Counted from the stretch's first letter, positions 24,585 through 34,656 are shown. The stretch: 43,714 nucleotides of DNA from Nocardia carnea (GCF_029868855.1 NZ_JARWOV010000162.1:1-43714), one strand, 5' to 3'. The notes: a model not told the origin generated them from the letters alone. A program made the numbers and translations.

Positions 24585-25469
24585 TTACTTGCGGAGCGTC
24601 CGGACCAGTTTGCCCACGGTCGCCGGATCGGGGGTCGCGGCGGCCCGGCGGGTTTCCTCTTGGTCGTGGAGTGCGGCCGCCGGGTCGATGACGTGGGTGT
24701 GGCGGATCGACGTCTCCGGGTCGGAGAAGGCGGCGTAGGTCTTGTCGCCGAGGAGGGTGTGCAGGAGGTAGCCCGTGAGGAGGGCGCGGGTGGCGCGGGC
24801 GGTTTTCGGTTCGTGTTTGCCGCCGCCGAGCGCGGCGAGCAGGCGGCGACCTTCGGCGAGGCCGTTGGGGCCGGCGCCTTCGAGGGAGCGCAGGATCGCC
24901 GGGCCCGACCAAGCCGCGGCCAGTGGGACCGCGTTGGAGTTGAGGGAGTCGATATCGGAGACACCGGCCAGGATCAGGACGGGCGTGTCGATATCGGGGG
25001 CCGCCGATTCGGCGGCCGGAGCGGTGGGGGCCGGGAACAAAGGGGTGACCGCGGCCACGCGGCGCTGGGCGGCGGCGAGAACGGCCGCGCCGGCGCCCAT
25101 ACCGTGGCCGGCGAGGGCCAGACGTTCGGGATGCACGGTGACAGTGCCGTCGCCGAGGCGGACGCCGGTGCAGATATCGAGGGTGGTGAGCAGGTCGGTG
25201 GCCAGGTTCAGGTGGGAGGCCAGCGGGCCGCGTTCGGTGTCCGGCGCGGCGGCGACGATGCCCCAGGACGCGAGGTGTTCCAGCAGCGTGGCGTAGTTAC
25301 CGGCGCTGTTGAGCCAGCCGTGGCCGAAGGCGACGGCCGGTAGGTCGCGGCCGCTCTCGGGCGTGTACACCACCCCGGGCTGGCCCGCGATGGCCAGATT
25401 CCCGCGGAGCACCCGGTGCGGGCCGCGGCTGGTCAGAGTGCTCAGAAGTGATTTCACAGACGCCGACAC
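24585..25469 (-). CDS. Alpha/beta-hydrolase-fold protein lacking the nucleophile serine
   Basis: This 294-residue protein resembles dienelactone/chlorophyllase-type hydrolases: the oxyanion segment AVAFGHGWLNSAGNYATLLEHLASWG, then IVAAAPDTERG, the nucleophile elbow LALAGHGMGAGAAV, and the acid loop PVLILAGVSDIDSLNS. The elbow reads G-H-G-M-G, so Gly123 occupies the position of the catalytic serine. It may be a non-hydrolytic relative. Position next to glmS and size match mycobacterial Rv3438 (about 280 residues, from memory). The start is probably GTG 25469, with GTG 25457 as an alternative. It is divergent from glmS with only 36 bp between starts, so the two promoters must overlap the genes. 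Confidence 0.82.
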   Translation of the reverse strand: MSASVKSLLSTLTSRGPHRVLRGNLAIAGQPGVVYTPESGRDLPAVAFGHGWLNSAGNYATLLEHLASWGIVAAAPDTERGPLASHLNLATDLLTTLDICTGVRLGDGTVTVHPERLALAGHGMGAGAAVLAAAQRRVAAVTPLFPAPTAPAAESAAPDIDTPVLILAGVSDIDSLNSNAVPLAAAWSGPAILRSLEGAGPNGLAEGRRLLAALGGGKHEPKTARATRALLTGYLLHTLLGDKTYAAFSDPETSIRHTHVIDPAAALHDQEETRRAAATPDPATVGKLVRTLRK

Positions 25470-25505
25470 GACGTGAACGTTAGCCGATAAGTACTCTGGG
25501 GAGCC

Positions 25506-27389
25506 ATGTGCGGAATCGTGGGGTACGTCGGGTACCGGGACGCGTTGGGCGTCGTCGTCGCTGCCTTGCGCCGCATGGAGTACCGAGGTTACGACTCCGC
25601 GGGCGTGGCGATTCTCGACGGCACCGGGCATGCCGCGATCGAGCGGCGCGCCGGCCGGCTCAGCAATCTGGAAGAGGCGCTGGAGGCCGCGGGCCCGGGC
25701 GTGTTCGCCGGGTCCACGGGAATGGGTCATACCCGCTGGGCGACGCACGGCGCTCCGACCGATCGCAACGCCCATCCACATCAGGATGCGAGCGGCAAGG
25801 TCGCGGTCGTGCACAACGGCATCATCGAGAACTTCGTCGAGCTGCGGCGCGAACTCGAGGACGCCGGGGTCGAACTGCGCAGCGAAACCGATACCGAGGT
25901 CGCGGTGCACATGGTGTCGCGGGCCTATGCCGAGGGGCCGACCGAGGGGGATTTCGAGGCCAGCGTGCTGGCGGTGCTGCGGCGGCTCGAGGGTGCCTTC
26001 ACGGTGGTTTTCACCCATGCCGACCATCCGGGCACTGTCGTGGCGGCCCGGCATTCGACCCCGCTCGTGGTGGGCGTCGGCGAGAACGAGATGTTCATCG
26101 CCTCCGATGTCACCGCATTCATCGAGCACACCCGCGAGGCCGTCGAGCTCGGTGAGGGTCAGGCGGTGGTGATCACCGCCGGCGGCTACCGCGTCACCGA
26201 TTTCCACGGCTCCACCGAGGGTGTGCACTCCCGGCCGTTCACCATCGACTGGGATCTGGCCGCCGCCGAGAAGGGCGGTCACGACTACTTCATGCTCAAG
26301 GAGATCGAGGAGCAGCCCGGCGCGGTCGCCGATACGCTCATCGGTCATTTCGACCAGACCCCCGGCCAGGACGGCCGGATCGTACTGGACGAGCAGCGCC
26401 TCTCCGACCAGGAACTCCGCGATGTGGAGAAGGTTTTCGTGGTGGCCTGTGGGAGCGCCTACCACTCCGGCCTGGTCGCCAAGTACGCCATCGAGCACTG
26501 GACCCGGCTGCCCGTGGAAGTGGAGCTGGCCAGCGAATTCCGTTACCGCGACCCGGTGCTGGACCGCTCCACTCTGGTGGTCGCGGTATCGCAGTCGGGT
26601 GAGACCGCCGACACGCTGGAAGCCGTCCGGCATGCCAAGAGCCAGAAAGCGCGGGTGCTGGCGGTCTGCAACACCAACGGCGCGCAGATCCCGCGCGAAT
26701 CCGATGCGGTGCTCTACACCCGCGCCGGGCCGGAGATCGGGGTCGCCTCCACCAAGGCGTTCCTCGCTCAGGTGACGGCGAACCTGCTGGTCGGGCTGGC
26801 GTTGGCGCAGGCGCGCGGCACCAAGTACCCCGACGAGGTGGCTCGCGAGTTCGCCGAGTTGGAGGCCATGCCGAAGCTGGTGGACCGGGTACTGGAAACG
26901 GCGCCGCAGGTGCGGGCGATCGCCCGGGAACTGGCGCGCGAGCGGACCATCCTGTTCCTGGGTCGCCATGTCGGCTACCCGGTGGCGCTCGAAGGTGCGC
27001 TCAAGCTGAAGGAACTCGCGTATATGCACGCGGAGGGTTTCGCGGCGGGTGAGTTGAAGCACGGTCCGATCGCGTTGATCGAGGACGGGCTGCCGGTGAT
27101 CGTGGTGATGCCGTCGCCGAAGGGACGCGGGGTGCTGCACGCCAAACTGCTCAGCAATATCCGGGAGATCCAGGCTCGCGGGGCGCGCACCATCGTGATC
27201 GCCGAGGAGGGTGACGATCTGGTCCGGCCGTTCGCCGACGATCTGATCGAGATCCCGTCCGCGCCCACCCTGTACCAGCCGCTGCTGTCGACGGTTCCGC
27301 TGCAGATCTTCGCCGCCGAGGTGGCGCAGGCCCGCGGATACGATGTGGACAAGCCGCGTAACCTCGCCAAATCGGTGACGGTCGAGTAG
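25506..27389 (+). CDS. glmS: Glutamine-fructose-6-phosphate aminotransferase
   Basis: GlmS makes glucosamine-6-phosphate from fructose-6-phosphate and glutamine, the first step of UDP-GlcNAc synthesis. The 627-residue protein starts MCGIVGYVG, giving the N-terminal nucleophile cysteine after Met removal. The glutaminase domain shows GMGHTRWATHG and HNGIIENF. Two SIS domains follow, with VACGSAYHSGLVAKY, AVSQSGETADTL and TKAFLAQVT in the first and LGRHVGYPVALEGALKLKE and AEGFAAGELKHGPIAL in the second. The C-terminus LAKSVTVE is canonical. The start ATG 25506 has GGGGAG upstream. I see no glmS ribozyme in the 36-bp leader, as expected outside Firmicutes. Confidence 0.98.
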   Translation: MCGIVGYVGYRDALGVVVAALRRMEYRGYDSAGVAILDGTGHAAIERRAGRLSNLEEALEAAGPGVFAGSTGMGHTRWATHGAPTDRNAHPHQDASGKVAVVHNGIIENFVELRRELEDAGVELRSETDTEVAVHMVSRAYAEGPTEGDFEASVLAVLRRLEGAFTVVFTHADHPGTVVAARHSTPLVVGVGENEMFIASDVTAFIEHTREAVELGEGQAVVITAGGYRVTDFHGSTEGVHSRPFTIDWDLAAAEKGGHDYFMLKEIEEQPGAVADTLIGHFDQTPGQDGRIVLDEQRLSDQELRDVEKVFVVACGSAYHSGLVAKYAIEHWTRLPVEVELASEFRYRDPVLDRSTLVVAVSQSGETADTLEAVRHAKSQKARVLAVCNTNGAQIPRESDAVLYTRAGPEIGVASTKAFLAQVTANLLVGLALAQARGTKYPDEVAREFAELEAMPKLVDRVLETAPQVRAIARELARERTILFLGRHVGYPVALEGALKLKELAYMHAEGFAAGELKHGPIALIEDGLPVIVVMPSPKGRGVLHAKLLSNIREIQARGARTIVIAEEGDDLVRPFADDLIEIPSAPTLYQPLLSTVPLQIFAAEVAQARGYDVDKPRNLAKSVTVE

Positions 27390-27460
27390 ACAGACCCCGC
27401 CTCCGCTCCGGTCGGGTGCACCATGACCTCGACTGGGTTCACCCTTGTCTCGGTCCGGTA

Positions 27461-27487
27461 GGCGCAGCCGGAAACACCGGCTGCGCC
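27461..27487. terminator. Hairpin between convergent glmS and cupredoxin genes
   Basis: A perfect 11-bp stem (GGCGCAGCCGG and its complement) with an AAACA loop lies 72 nt after the glmS stop. There is no T-tract. Confidence 0.75.
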
Positions 27488-27547
27488 GGGCCGGGCGGGA
27501 TCTCGCCTGTGTGCCGACCCGAGCCGACCCCGAAGGCTGTGCCCAGT

Positions 27548-27949
27548 TCAGGCTTGTTCGACGATGATCGTCCCGCGCATATCCGGGTGAATCGGGCACA
27601 GATAGCGGTATTCGCCCGGCGAGGTGAAGGTGTAGCTCCAATCGCCGACCTCGAACAGCGGACTGTTCAGGCCCATGGCCCTGTCGCCGATGCCCTGGAC
27701 CCCGTGTGGAATACCGCCGTCGAAATGCCAGGCCACGGTGTCTCCGGCGGTGATGGTGATCTCGGCGGGCGAGAAGGCGTCCTCTTCGACCATGACGGTG
27801 ACCGTCGCCTCCGTGTTCTGCGGGGAACCGGTGACCGACGTATCGGTGCGGGAAGGCGTGGGTTCGTCGGACCCGCAACCGGCCAGCAGGGCCGCCACGA
27901 GAGTGAGTCCGGCGGCGGCGGCCGATGCGGCGCGGTGAGGTCTGGGCAT
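27548..27949 (-). CDS. Cupredoxin (plastocyanin-like) lipoprotein
   Basis: This 133-residue precursor has a signal peptide and lipobox LAGC (Cys25), so it is anchored outside the membrane. A Thr/Ser-rich linker leads to a cupredoxin domain with ITITAGDTVAWHFDGGIPHGV and CPIHPDMRGTIIVEQA. The type 1 copper ligands would be His82, Cys118, His121 and Met124, the spacing of plastocyanin and amicyanin relatives. It probably transfers electrons or buffers copper. The start is ATG 27949 without an obvious ribosome site, possibly leaderless; TTG 27958 is an alternative. It is divergent from nnr, with 56 bp between starts. Confidence 0.9.
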   Translation of the reverse strand: MPRPHRAASAAAAGLTLVAALLAGCGSDEPTPSRTDTSVTGSPQNTEATVTVMVEEDAFSPAEITITAGDTVAWHFDGGIPHGVQGIGDRAMGLNSPLFEVGDWSYTFTSPGEYRYLCPIHPDMRGTIIVEQA

Positions 27950-28005
27950 GACGGCCAAGCGTAGTCTGCTGGCGTCGTTGGCTGTCGACTGCGGAGGTGG
28001 GTTCG

Positions 28006-29550
28006 GTGAGCGAGCTGTCCGGCTATTACACCGCCGACGAGGTGCGCGCGGCGGAAGCCGAATTGTTCACCCGGGTCCCCGCGGGAGAACCGATGCGGCG
28101 CGCCGCCTATGGGCTGGCCACGGTGGTGGCGGCCGAACTACGCGCCCGCACCGGTGGAGTCGCGGGCCGCAAGGTAGGCCTGCTGGTGGGTTCGGGGGAC
28201 AACGGCGGGGACGCGTTGTGGGCGGGATCGATGCTGCGCCGGCGCGGCGTGGCGGTTACCGCGGTGCTGTTGAAGCCGAAACGGACGCATGCCGCGGGAC
28301 TTGCCGCATTACGCCGGGCCGGAGGCCGGATATGTGCCGATCCGGTTGCGGCTCTTGCGGAATTGGCCGGGGCGGAATTGGTGGTCGACGGGATCGTCGG
28401 GATCTCCGGGCGGGGGTCGTTGCGTCCCGACGCGGCACGAATCGTTGCGGGCCTGGCAGTCCCGGTCATCGCCGCCGATCTGCCGAGTGGGGTCGATCCG
28501 GATACCGGGGTGGTGGATGGGCCCGCGGTGCAGGCGGCGGTCACCGTCGCGTTCGGCGCCCGGAAACCGGTGCACGCGCTGGCCGCAGCCCGGTGCGGAC
28601 GAATCGAACTGGTGCCCATCGGGTTACGGCTTCCCGCCGCGCGTCTCGCCGCGCTGGAACCGGCGGAGGTGGGTGCGGGCTGGCCGGTGCCCGGGGCGGA
28701 GGACGACAAGTACACGCAGGGAGTCGTCGGGGTGCACGCCGGTAGCGAGATGTATCCGGGGGCGGCCGTGCTCTGTACCGGGGCGGCGGTCGCGGCGACT
28801 TCCGGGATGGTCCGCTACGTCGGTACTGCCGGCCCGGCCGTTCTCGCGCAGTATCCGGAAGTGATCGCATCGCCCGACCTCACAGCTACCGGCCGGGTGC
28901 AGTCGTGGGTATTCGGCCCCGGTTCCGGAACGGATCGAGACACCCGCGACCGCCTCGCCGAGATCCTGGCCACTGATCTGCCGGTGGTGATCGATGCGGA
29001 CGGTCTCACCCTGCTTGCGAAGGAGCCCGACCTGGTCCGTGGCCGCCGGGCCGCGACCGTTCTCACTCCGCATGCCGGCGAGTTCACCAGGCTCACCGGC
29101 AGCGAGCCCGGCCCGGATCGGGTCGCGGCGGTCCGTGAACTCGCCGAAGCGTGGCAGGCCACCGTACTGCTGAAAGGGCGGTCGACCTTGATCGCCGAAC
29201 CGGGCAGACCGGTGCTGGTCAACGAGGCCGGTGGATCCTGGGCGGCAACGGCCGGGGCCGGCGATGTGCTGTCGGGTGTGATCGGTGCCCTGCTCGCTGC
29301 GGGACGGGAACCCGGATGGGCCGCGGCAGCGGCGGCGCGAGCGCACGCAACGGCCGCCGATATCGCCGCGCACGTCGCAGGGTCCGGCTCCGCCACCCCG
29401 ATTTCGGCCGGCCCCTTGCTACGCCATCTCCCGCAGGCCATCGCGCATCTGCGGTCGCAAGCGCGCGGTCGTCGAGGCGGTGTTCCGAGGCCTGTGCAGG
29501 TAGGCATCGCACCGGACCATTCGCGGAGATGGCAGTATCGGCAGATGTGA
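28006..29550 (+). CDS. nnr: Bifunctional NAD(P)H-hydrate epimerase/dehydratase
   Basis: This enzyme repairs hydrated NAD(P)H. An N-terminal epimerase (YjeF_N, about 1-215) interconverts R and S hydrates, and a C-terminal ADP-dependent dehydratase (about 225-495) restores NAD(P)H. The epimerase shows [18 protein letters not shown] and [12 protein letters not shown]. The dehydratase shows [29 protein letters not shown] and the ribokinase-like [19 protein letters not shown]. At 514 residues both domains are complete. GTG 28006 is chosen because GGAGG lies 8 nt upstream; GTG 27997 is possible. The stop overlaps the alr coding region, as in the mycobacterial nnr-alr neighbourhood. Confidence 0.95.
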   Translation: MSELSGYYTADEVRAAEAELFTRVPAGEPMRRAAYGLATVVAAELRARTGGVAGRKVGLLVGSGDNGGDALWAGSMLRRRGVAVTAVLLKPKRTHAAGLAALRRAGGRICADPVAALAELAGAELVVDGIVGISGRGSLRPDAARIVAGLAVPVIAADLPSGVDPDTGVVDGPAVQAAVTVAFGARKPVHALAAARCGRIELVPIGLRLPAARLAALEPAEVGAGWPVPGAEDDKYTQGVVGVHAGSEMYPGAAVLCTGAAVAATSGMVRYVGTAGPAVLAQYPEVIASPDLTATGRVQSWVFGPGSGTDRDTRDRLAEILATDLPVVIDADGLTLLAKEPDLVRGRRAATVLTPHAGEFTRLTGSEPGPDRVAAVRELAEAWQATVLLKGRSTLIAEPGRPVLVNEAGGSWAATAGAGDVLSGVIGALLAAGREPGWAAAAAARAHATAADIAAHVAGSGSATPISAGPLLRHLPQAIAHLRSQARGRRGGVPRPVQVGIAPDHSRRWQYRQM

Positions 29551-30677
29551 ATGGGCAAGTGGAGACGATCGTCGATCTGGATGCCATCGCGCACAATGTG
29601 GGCGTCCTGCGCGCACACGCCGGCGACGCCGCGGTGATGGTGGTGGTCAAGGCCGACGGTTACAACCACGGAGCCGTCGAGGTCGCGCGGGCGGCGCTGG
29701 CCGCGGGCGCGGCCGAGCTCGGGGTCACCACGATCGAGGAGGCGGTGACGCTGCGGGCCGCCGGGATCGAGGCACCGATCCTGTGCTGGCTCAATGTTTG
29801 TGACGCCGATTACGCCGCCGCCGTCGCCGCCGATATCGAGATCGGTGTCTCCTCACCGGAACAGCTGGAAGCGGTGGCCGCGGCCGCCCGGGAGCTGGGC
29901 CGCCGGGCGATCGTGACGCTGAAGGTCGATACCGGGCTCAACCGCAACGGGATCGACCCGGTGGTCTATCCGACGGTGCTCGCCGCCCTGCGAGAACTCG
30001 TCGATGAGGAGGTCGTCCGGTTCCGTGCGATCTTCTCCCATCTCGCTCATGCCGACGAGCCGTACAACCCGGTGATCGATCGGCAGCGCGACCGCTTCCT
30101 GGAGGCCATTGCCACGGCCAAGGAGTACGGACTGGAGCCCGAACTGGTCCACCTGGCCAACTCCGCGGCCACGCTGACCAGGCCCGATCTGGCCTTCGAC
30201 ATGGTGCGGCCGGGAATCGCCGTGTACGGCCTGACGCCGGTTCCGGAAATCGGCGACTTCGGCCTGCGCCCGGCGATGACCTTCCAGGCCGAGGTGGCGC
30301 TCGTCAAGAAGGTGGCCGCGGGGGAAGGCGTTTCCTACGGCCACGAGTGGATCGCGCCCGCCGACACCACGGTCGCGCTGATCCCGGCCGGCTACGCCGA
30401 CGGGGTCTTCCGGACGCTCGGCAACCGGATGCAGGTGTGGGTCGGCGGTCGGCGGCGGCCGAACCGGGGCCGGGTCTGCATGGACCAGCTCGTGGTCGAT
30501 CTCGGTGACAACAGCGACGGGGTCGTGGGGGGCGATACCGCCATCCTGTTCGGTTCCGGCACCCGCGGTGAACCGCGCGCCCAGGACTGGGCGGATCTGC
30601 TCGGTACCATCCACTATGAAGTGGTGTGCGCGCCGCGCGGCCGGGTACACCGTCGCTATCGGGGAGGAGCGCGGTGA
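29529..30677 (+). CDS. alr: Alanine racemase
   Basis: Alr is the PLP enzyme that makes D-alanine for peptidoglycan and the target of D-cycloserine. The 382-residue protein shows the PLP lysine in [16 protein letters not shown] (Lys41), [40 protein letters not shown], the catalytic tyrosine region [11 protein letters not shown], and [10 protein letters not shown]. Most alanine racemases read GYGHG after the lysine; here it is GYNHG. The ATG at 29529 overlaps nnr by 22 nt and lacks a clear ribosome site. GTG 29547, which overlaps the nnr stop as GTGA, is an equally plausible start. The next gene overlaps by 4 nt. Confidence 0.96.
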   Translation: MAVSADVNGQVETIVDLDAIAHNVGVLRAHAGDAAVMVVVKADGYNHGAVEVARAALAAGAAELGVTTIEEAVTLRAAGIEAPILCWLNVCDADYAAAVAADIEIGVSSPEQLEAVAAAARELGRRAIVTLKVDTGLNRNGIDPVVYPTVLAALRELVDEEVVRFRAIFSHLAHADEPYNPVIDRQRDRFLEAIATAKEYGLEPELVHLANSAATLTRPDLAFDMVRPGIAVYGLTPVPEIGDFGLRPAMTFQAEVALVKKVAAGEGVSYGHEWIAPADTTVALIPAGYADGVFRTLGNRMQVWVGGRRRPNRGRVCMDQLVVDLGDNSDGVVGGDTAILFGSGTRGEPRAQDWADLLGTIHYEVVCAPRGRVHRRYRGGAR

Positions 30678-31756
30678 AACCACGGACGACACTGTTACGC
30701 GGCGGGCTGGCCACAGCAGGTGTGGTGGGCGCCATGGCAGGCGTGCACGCGCTGCGCCGGGCGGGCGCGAAAGTGCTGTGGCCACCGGTGCGCGACGAAT
30801 ACCGGGACGAGAACTTCGCGCTGATCGACCTCGACCGCGCCGGCGAGGTGATCGCCGACGACGGGGTATGCCTGGCCACCCGCGAATGGGGGACCGGCGA
30901 CGCCGAGGCGACCGTGGTTTTCGTCCACGGCTTCTGTAACAGCATGGAGTCCTTCCATTTCCAGCGCCGGCATCTGGCGCAGCGTTGGGGGTCGCGGCTG
31001 CGGCTGGTGCTGTTCGATCTTCGTGGGCACGGCCGGTCGGGCACCCCGGAAACCGACAGTTGCACGGTGTCGCAGCTCGGCCGCGATCTGCTCACAGTGA
31101 TCGACGCCAAGGCGCCGCGCGGCCCGTTGATCCTGGTGGGGCATTCCCTCGGCGGTATGGCGGTGCTGGCCGCCGCCGCCCATGCGGGTGACCTGTTCGC
31201 GAAGCGGGTGCGGGCAGTGGCGCTGCTGTCCACCGCCGCCGCGGAGGTGACCTCCGCCGGGATCGGCCAGCTGCTGCGTAATCCGGCGATCGACGGGTTC
31301 CGGTTGGCCGTGCACGCAGCGCCGGCGCTGGTACAGGCCGGGCGGGTCACCGCGCGGCACATCATCACGCCGATCCTGCATGTGAGTTCGTTCCACGGCT
31401 CGGTGAGCCCGACCCTGTCGCGGTTCACCACCATGATGATCGACCGGACGCCGGTGGAAACCGTGGTGAAGTTCCTGAAGGCCATCGAATTACACGACGA
31501 GGCCGCGGCACTGCCGGTACTGCGCGATCTTCCGGTGCTGGTACTCGGCGGTGTCCGCGATCTGGTGATCCCCTTCCGCAATTCGCGTGTGCTGGCGCGG
31601 GAATTGGCGGATTGCGAACTGGTCCGGCTGCCGGAATGCGCGCATATGCCGCAGCTGCAGTATCCGGACGAAACGAATGCCGCCCTGGACCGGTTGCTGT
31701 TACGCGCCGGCGTGGTCGGCGAGGACGACGGCCTGTGTGAGGCCAGCGGTGGCTGA
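30674..31756 (+). CDS. Alpha/beta-hydrolase with N-terminal membrane anchor
   Basis: This 360-residue hydrolase has a hydrophobic, possibly membrane-associated N-terminus ([21 protein letters not shown]), then the hydrolase fold: [17 protein letters not shown] (oxyanion), [13 protein letters not shown], the intact nucleophile elbow [30 protein letters not shown] (acid) and [15 protein letters not shown] (histidine). It is probably an esterase, lipase or acyl hydrolase; the substrate is unknown. GTG 30674 overlaps the alr stop as GTGA, and the stop overlaps tsaE by 8 nt. Mycobacteria place tsaE directly after alr, as I recall, so this gene looks like a lineage-specific insertion into the operon. 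Confidence 0.88.
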   Translation: MKPRTTLLRGGLATAGVVGAMAGVHALRRAGAKVLWPPVRDEYRDENFALIDLDRAGEVIADDGVCLATREWGTGDAEATVVFVHGFCNSMESFHFQRRHLAQRWGSRLRLVLFDLRGHGRSGTPETDSCTVSQLGRDLLTVIDAKAPRGPLILVGHSLGGMAVLAAAAHAGDLFAKRVRAVALLSTAAAEVTSAGIGQLLRNPAIDGFRLAVHAAPALVQAGRVTARHIITPILHVSSFHGSVSPTLSRFTTMMIDRTPVETVVKFLKAIELHDEAAALPVLRDLPVLVLGGVRDLVIPFRNSRVLARELADCELVRLPECAHMPQLQYPDETNAALDRLLLRAGVVGEDDGLCEASGG

Positions 31757-32249
31757 GCATATCGACGAGCAGACCGGCGCCGGCGAACAGCGCGGGGTGC
31801 GCGAACTGCCGACCGTCGCCGATACCGAGGCGCTCGGCCGGGAACTCTCGGCGGGTCTGCGCGCGGGTGATCTGGTGGTACTCGACGGCCCGCTCGGGGC
31901 CGGTAAGACCGCGCTCACCCGTGGTATCGCCGCGGGGCTGGGGGTCGGGGGCCGAGTCAGTTCGCCGACCTTCGTGATCGCCCGCCGGCATCCCGCGGGC
32001 ACGCGCGCGGACGGTCCGCCGGTGCCGCTGGTGCATGTCGACGCCTATCGGCTCGGCGGCAGCCTGGACGAACTCGATGCCCTGGACCTCGATACCGAAC
32101 TCGACGATGCGGTCGTCGTCGTGGAGTGGGGCAGTGGTGTGGTGGAACGGCTGACCGGCCGGCATCTACTGGTGCGGATGGCCCGGGAACCGGAATCCGA
32201 AGTGCGGACGGCTACTTGGGAGTGGGTGGCCACGGGCCCCGGCGAGTAG
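31749..32249 (+). CDS. tsaE: tRNA t6A biosynthesis ATPase TsaE
   Basis: TsaE is the ATPase partner of the TsaB-TsaD complex that installs N6-threonylcarbamoyladenosine at position 37 of ANN-decoding tRNAs. The 166-residue protein has Walker A GPLGAGKT at 47-54, SSPTFVIARRH (switch I region), the conserved LVHVDAYRL with its aspartate, and VVVVEWGSGVVERL. The length is typical. The GTG start at 31749 overlaps the preceding hydrolase. It leads the block tsaE-tsaB-rimI-tsaD, with 51 nt before tsaB. Confidence 0.95.
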   Translation: MAEHIDEQTGAGEQRGVRELPTVADTEALGRELSAGLRAGDLVVLDGPLGAGKTALTRGIAAGLGVGGRVSSPTFVIARRHPAGTRADGPPVPLVHVDAYRLGGSLDELDALDLDTELDDAVVVVEWGSGVVERLTGRHLLVRMAREPESEVRTATWEWVATGPGE

Positions 32250-32300
32250 CCGTGCGCCACCACCGTGTGCGGTCGGTCACCCGGTATCGTGGACCAAATC

Positions 32301-33008
32301 ATGCTTGCACTTGCTGTCGACACCGCGACGCCTGCCGTCACGGCGGGACTGGTCGAGCTGGAGCAGGCGGCGGCCGGTGCGAACAGCCCGGACACCGCCC
32401 GCCCGCGGACCCTCGCCGTCCGGACGCTCGTCGATGCCCGCGCCCACGCCGAAGCGCTCACCCCGCAGATTCTGGAGTGTATTTCCGAAGCGGGGATAGC
32501 CCGCACGGATATCGCGGCCGTAGTGGCGGGAATCGGTCCCGGTCCGTTCACCGGGCTGCGGGTCGGAATGGCCACGGCCGCCGCGTTCGGTGATGCGCTG
32601 GGTATCCCGGTGCACGGTGTATGCAGTCTGGACGCTCTCGCCGCCGACTGTGCCGGTGAACTCGGGCCCGACGACGAACTGCTGATCGTCACCGATGCCC
32701 GCCGCCGCGAGGTGTACTCCGCGCGCTATCGCGACCGCGGCCTCCGCCGCAGCACCGGACCCGAAGTGGGCAAACCCGCGGACCTGGATATCGCCGGCGC
32801 CACCAAGATCGCCGGGTCCGCTGCGCATACCGCCTTGTTCGGCCTGCCCGCGTTGCCCGCGCAGAGCCCGTCACCGGCCGGTCTGGTGCGGGTGGCGGCG
32901 CCCGTGTTGCTCTCGGGCGCGGCCCCGGAGCCGCTGGTTCCGCTGTACCTGCGGCGACCCGACGCGGTCGAGAAAAGCTACCGCACCCTCGACCGGATGG
33001 GAGCGTGA
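32301..33008 (+). CDS. tsaB: t6A biosynthesis protein TsaB
   Basis: TsaB is the inactive ASKHA-fold partner that dimerises with TsaD. The 235-residue protein begins MLALAVDTATPAVTAGL, has HAEALTPQILECI, the family signature GIGPGPFTGLRVGMATAAAFG, and SLDALAADCAG. ATG 32301 is the start. A TATCGT-like -10 element (GGTATCGTGGACC) lies just upstream in the 51-nt gap, so an internal promoter is possible. Its end overlaps rimI by 4 nt. Confidence 0.94.
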   Translation: MLALAVDTATPAVTAGLVELEQAAAGANSPDTARPRTLAVRTLVDARAHAEALTPQILECISEAGIARTDIAAVVAGIGPGPFTGLRVGMATAAAFGDALGIPVHGVCSLDALAADCAGELGPDDELLIVTDARRREVYSARYRDRGLRRSTGPEVGKPADLDIAGATKIAGSAAHTALFGLPALPAQSPSPAGLVRVAAPVLLSGAAPEPLVPLYLRRPDAVEKSYRTLDRMGA

Positions 33009-33523
33009 CGATGGGGATCCGGATAGAACCCATGGCACCGGCCGATATCGCAGGCTGTGTGGAATTGGAACAGCTGCTGTTCCCGGAGGACGACCCGTGG
33101 CAGGCCGTATCGTTCCGCTCGGAACTGGCGGCCCGCTACAACCGCTACATCACCGCGCGCGACGAGTCCGGGAAGATGGTCGGCTACGCGGGGATCGCGC
33201 TGCTCGGTGACGCCGAGCACCCGGAAGCCGAGGTGCATACGATCGGGGTCGATCCCGCCTACCACCGCGCCGGTATCGGCACCATTCTGCTGGAGGCCCT
33301 GCTCGCCGAGGCCGGGCGCCGCGGCGGGCCGGTTTTCCTGGAGGTGCGCACCGACAACGCGCCGGCGATCGCGCTCTACGCCAAGCACGGCTTCCACATC
33401 ATCGGCCTGCGCAAGAACTACTACCACCCCAGTGGCGCCGACGCGTACACGATGCGTCGTCCCGCGCTCGAAGATGTTCCGGCGGGGGTTGTCCCGCGAA
33501 CCCCGGACGGGGTGCTGTCGTGA
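33005..33523 (+). CDS. rimI: Ribosomal-protein-alanine N-acetyltransferase (GNAT)
   Basis: RimI acetylates the N-terminal alanine of ribosomal protein S18, and the mycobacterial version has broader protein N-terminal activity. This 172-residue GNAT protein has the acetyl-CoA loop [24 protein letters not shown], the [30 protein letters not shown] block with the conserved tyrosine, and [12 protein letters not shown] near the N-terminus. The GTG start at 33005 overlaps tsaB; ATG 33011 is the alternative. It sits between tsaB and tsaD, the usual actinobacterial arrangement. Confidence 0.94.
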   Translation: MTMGIRIEPMAPADIAGCVELEQLLFPEDDPWQAVSFRSELAARYNRYITARDESGKMVGYAGIALLGDAEHPEAEVHTIGVDPAYHRAGIGTILLEALLAEAGRRGGPVFLEVRTDNAPAIALYAKHGFHIIGLRKNYYHPSGADAYTMRRPALEDVPAGVVPRTPDGVLS

Positions 33524-34557
33524 TCGTCATGGGAATCGAGAGCTCCTGTGACGAGACCGGCGTCGGGATCGTGCGGCGCCATCCGGACGGCAGCTGTGAA
33601 CTGCTCGCCGACGAGGTCGCCTCGAGTGTGGCCGAACATGCCCGCTTCGGCGGTGTGGTCCCCGAGATAGCGTCCCGCGCCCATCTCGAGGCCATCGTGC
33701 CGGCCGTGCGCCGCGCCCTGTCCACCGCCGGGATCGTCGCCCCCGATGCTCTCGCGGTAACCATCGGGCCGGGGCTCGCGGGTGCGCTGCTGGTGGGTGT
33801 GGCGGCCGCGAAAGCCTATGCGGCGGCCTGGGATATCCCGTTCTACGCATTGAACCATCTCGGCGGTCACGTCGCCGTGGACACGCTCGAGCACGGTCCG
33901 ATGCCGCCGTGTGTGGCATTGCTGGTTTCCGGTGGGCATACCCATCTGCTGCATGTCGAGGATCTGTCGCGGCCGCTGGTCGAATTGGGCAGCACCGTGG
34001 ACGACGCCGCCGGCGAGGCTTTCGACAAGGTGGCCCGCCTGCTCGGCCTGGGCTATCCGGGTGGCCCAGCACTCGACGCGGCCGCGGTGACCGGTGACCC
34101 GGCGGCGATCGCTTTCCCGCGCGGCATGACCGGGCCGCGCGACGCCCGTCACGACTTCTCCTTCTCCGGCCTGAAAACCGCGGTTGCCCGGTACGTGGAG
34201 GCGCAGCACCGGCAGGGCGTCGACGAGCTCCCGATACCCGATATCGCGGCTTCGTTCCAGGAAGCGGTCGCCGATGTACTGACCATGAAAGCGGTCCGGG
34301 CGGCGCAGGACGTGGGCGTGGACACCCTCGTCCTCGGCGGTGGCGCCACCGCGAACACCCGGATCCGCTCGATGGCCGAAGAACGTTGCGCCGCAGCGGG
34401 TTTGACACTACGGATCCCGAAACCGCGGCTGTGCACCGATAACGGCGTGATGATCGCCGCACTGGGCGCCCATATGATCGGCGGCGGCGCCGAACCGTCG
34501 CCGCTGTCGGTGGCCAGTGATCCGGGGCTGCCGGTATCGGTCAGCCAGGTGAGCTGA
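33520..34557 (+). CDS. tsaD: tRNA threonylcarbamoyltransferase TsaD
   Basis: TsaD transfers the threonylcarbamoyl group to A37 of tRNA and holds the catalytic metal. The 345-residue protein starts [13 protein letters not shown] at residues 4-16. It has the metal-binding NHLGGH (His113 and His117), the [11 protein letters not shown] loop, [30 protein letters not shown], and the late [12 protein letters not shown] and [17 protein letters not shown]. Length and motifs are complete. GTG 33520 overlaps rimI by 4 nt. Ninety-nine nt separate it from the convergent Hsp70-like gene; I see no clear hairpin there. Confidence 0.96.
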   Translation: MIVMGIESSCDETGVGIVRRHPDGSCELLADEVASSVAEHARFGGVVPEIASRAHLEAIVPAVRRALSTAGIVAPDALAVTIGPGLAGALLVGVAAAKAYAAAWDIPFYALNHLGGHVAVDTLEHGPMPPCVALLVSGGHTHLLHVEDLSRPLVELGSTVDDAAGEAFDKVARLLGLGYPGGPALDAAAVTGDPAAIAFPRGMTGPRDARHDFSFSGLKTAVARYVEAQHRQGVDELPIPDIAASFQEAVADVLTMKAVRAAQDVGVDTLVLGGGATANTRIRSMAEERCAAAGLTLRIPKPRLCTDNGVMIAALGAHMIGGGAEPSPLSVASDPGLPVSVSQVS

Positions 34558-34656
34558 GCCGGCCACAGTCACGCACTGATTACGGGCGCCTGGATGGTCT
34601 GTCGATCAGGGTCCGCGCGTCGGGCGACGGCGCGAGCGGCGGCGTGGTGCGGATAC

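Noticed and set aside
25470..25505. glmS ribozyme or riboswitch
   Set aside because: The leader is only 36 bp and such ribozymes are essentially confined to Firmicutes and relatives.
24585..27878. A 1097-residue open frame on the minus strand spanning glmS and the hydrolase
   Set aside because: Only its last 294 residues have protein character; the rest is the antisense of glmS, a common effect of GC-rich codons.
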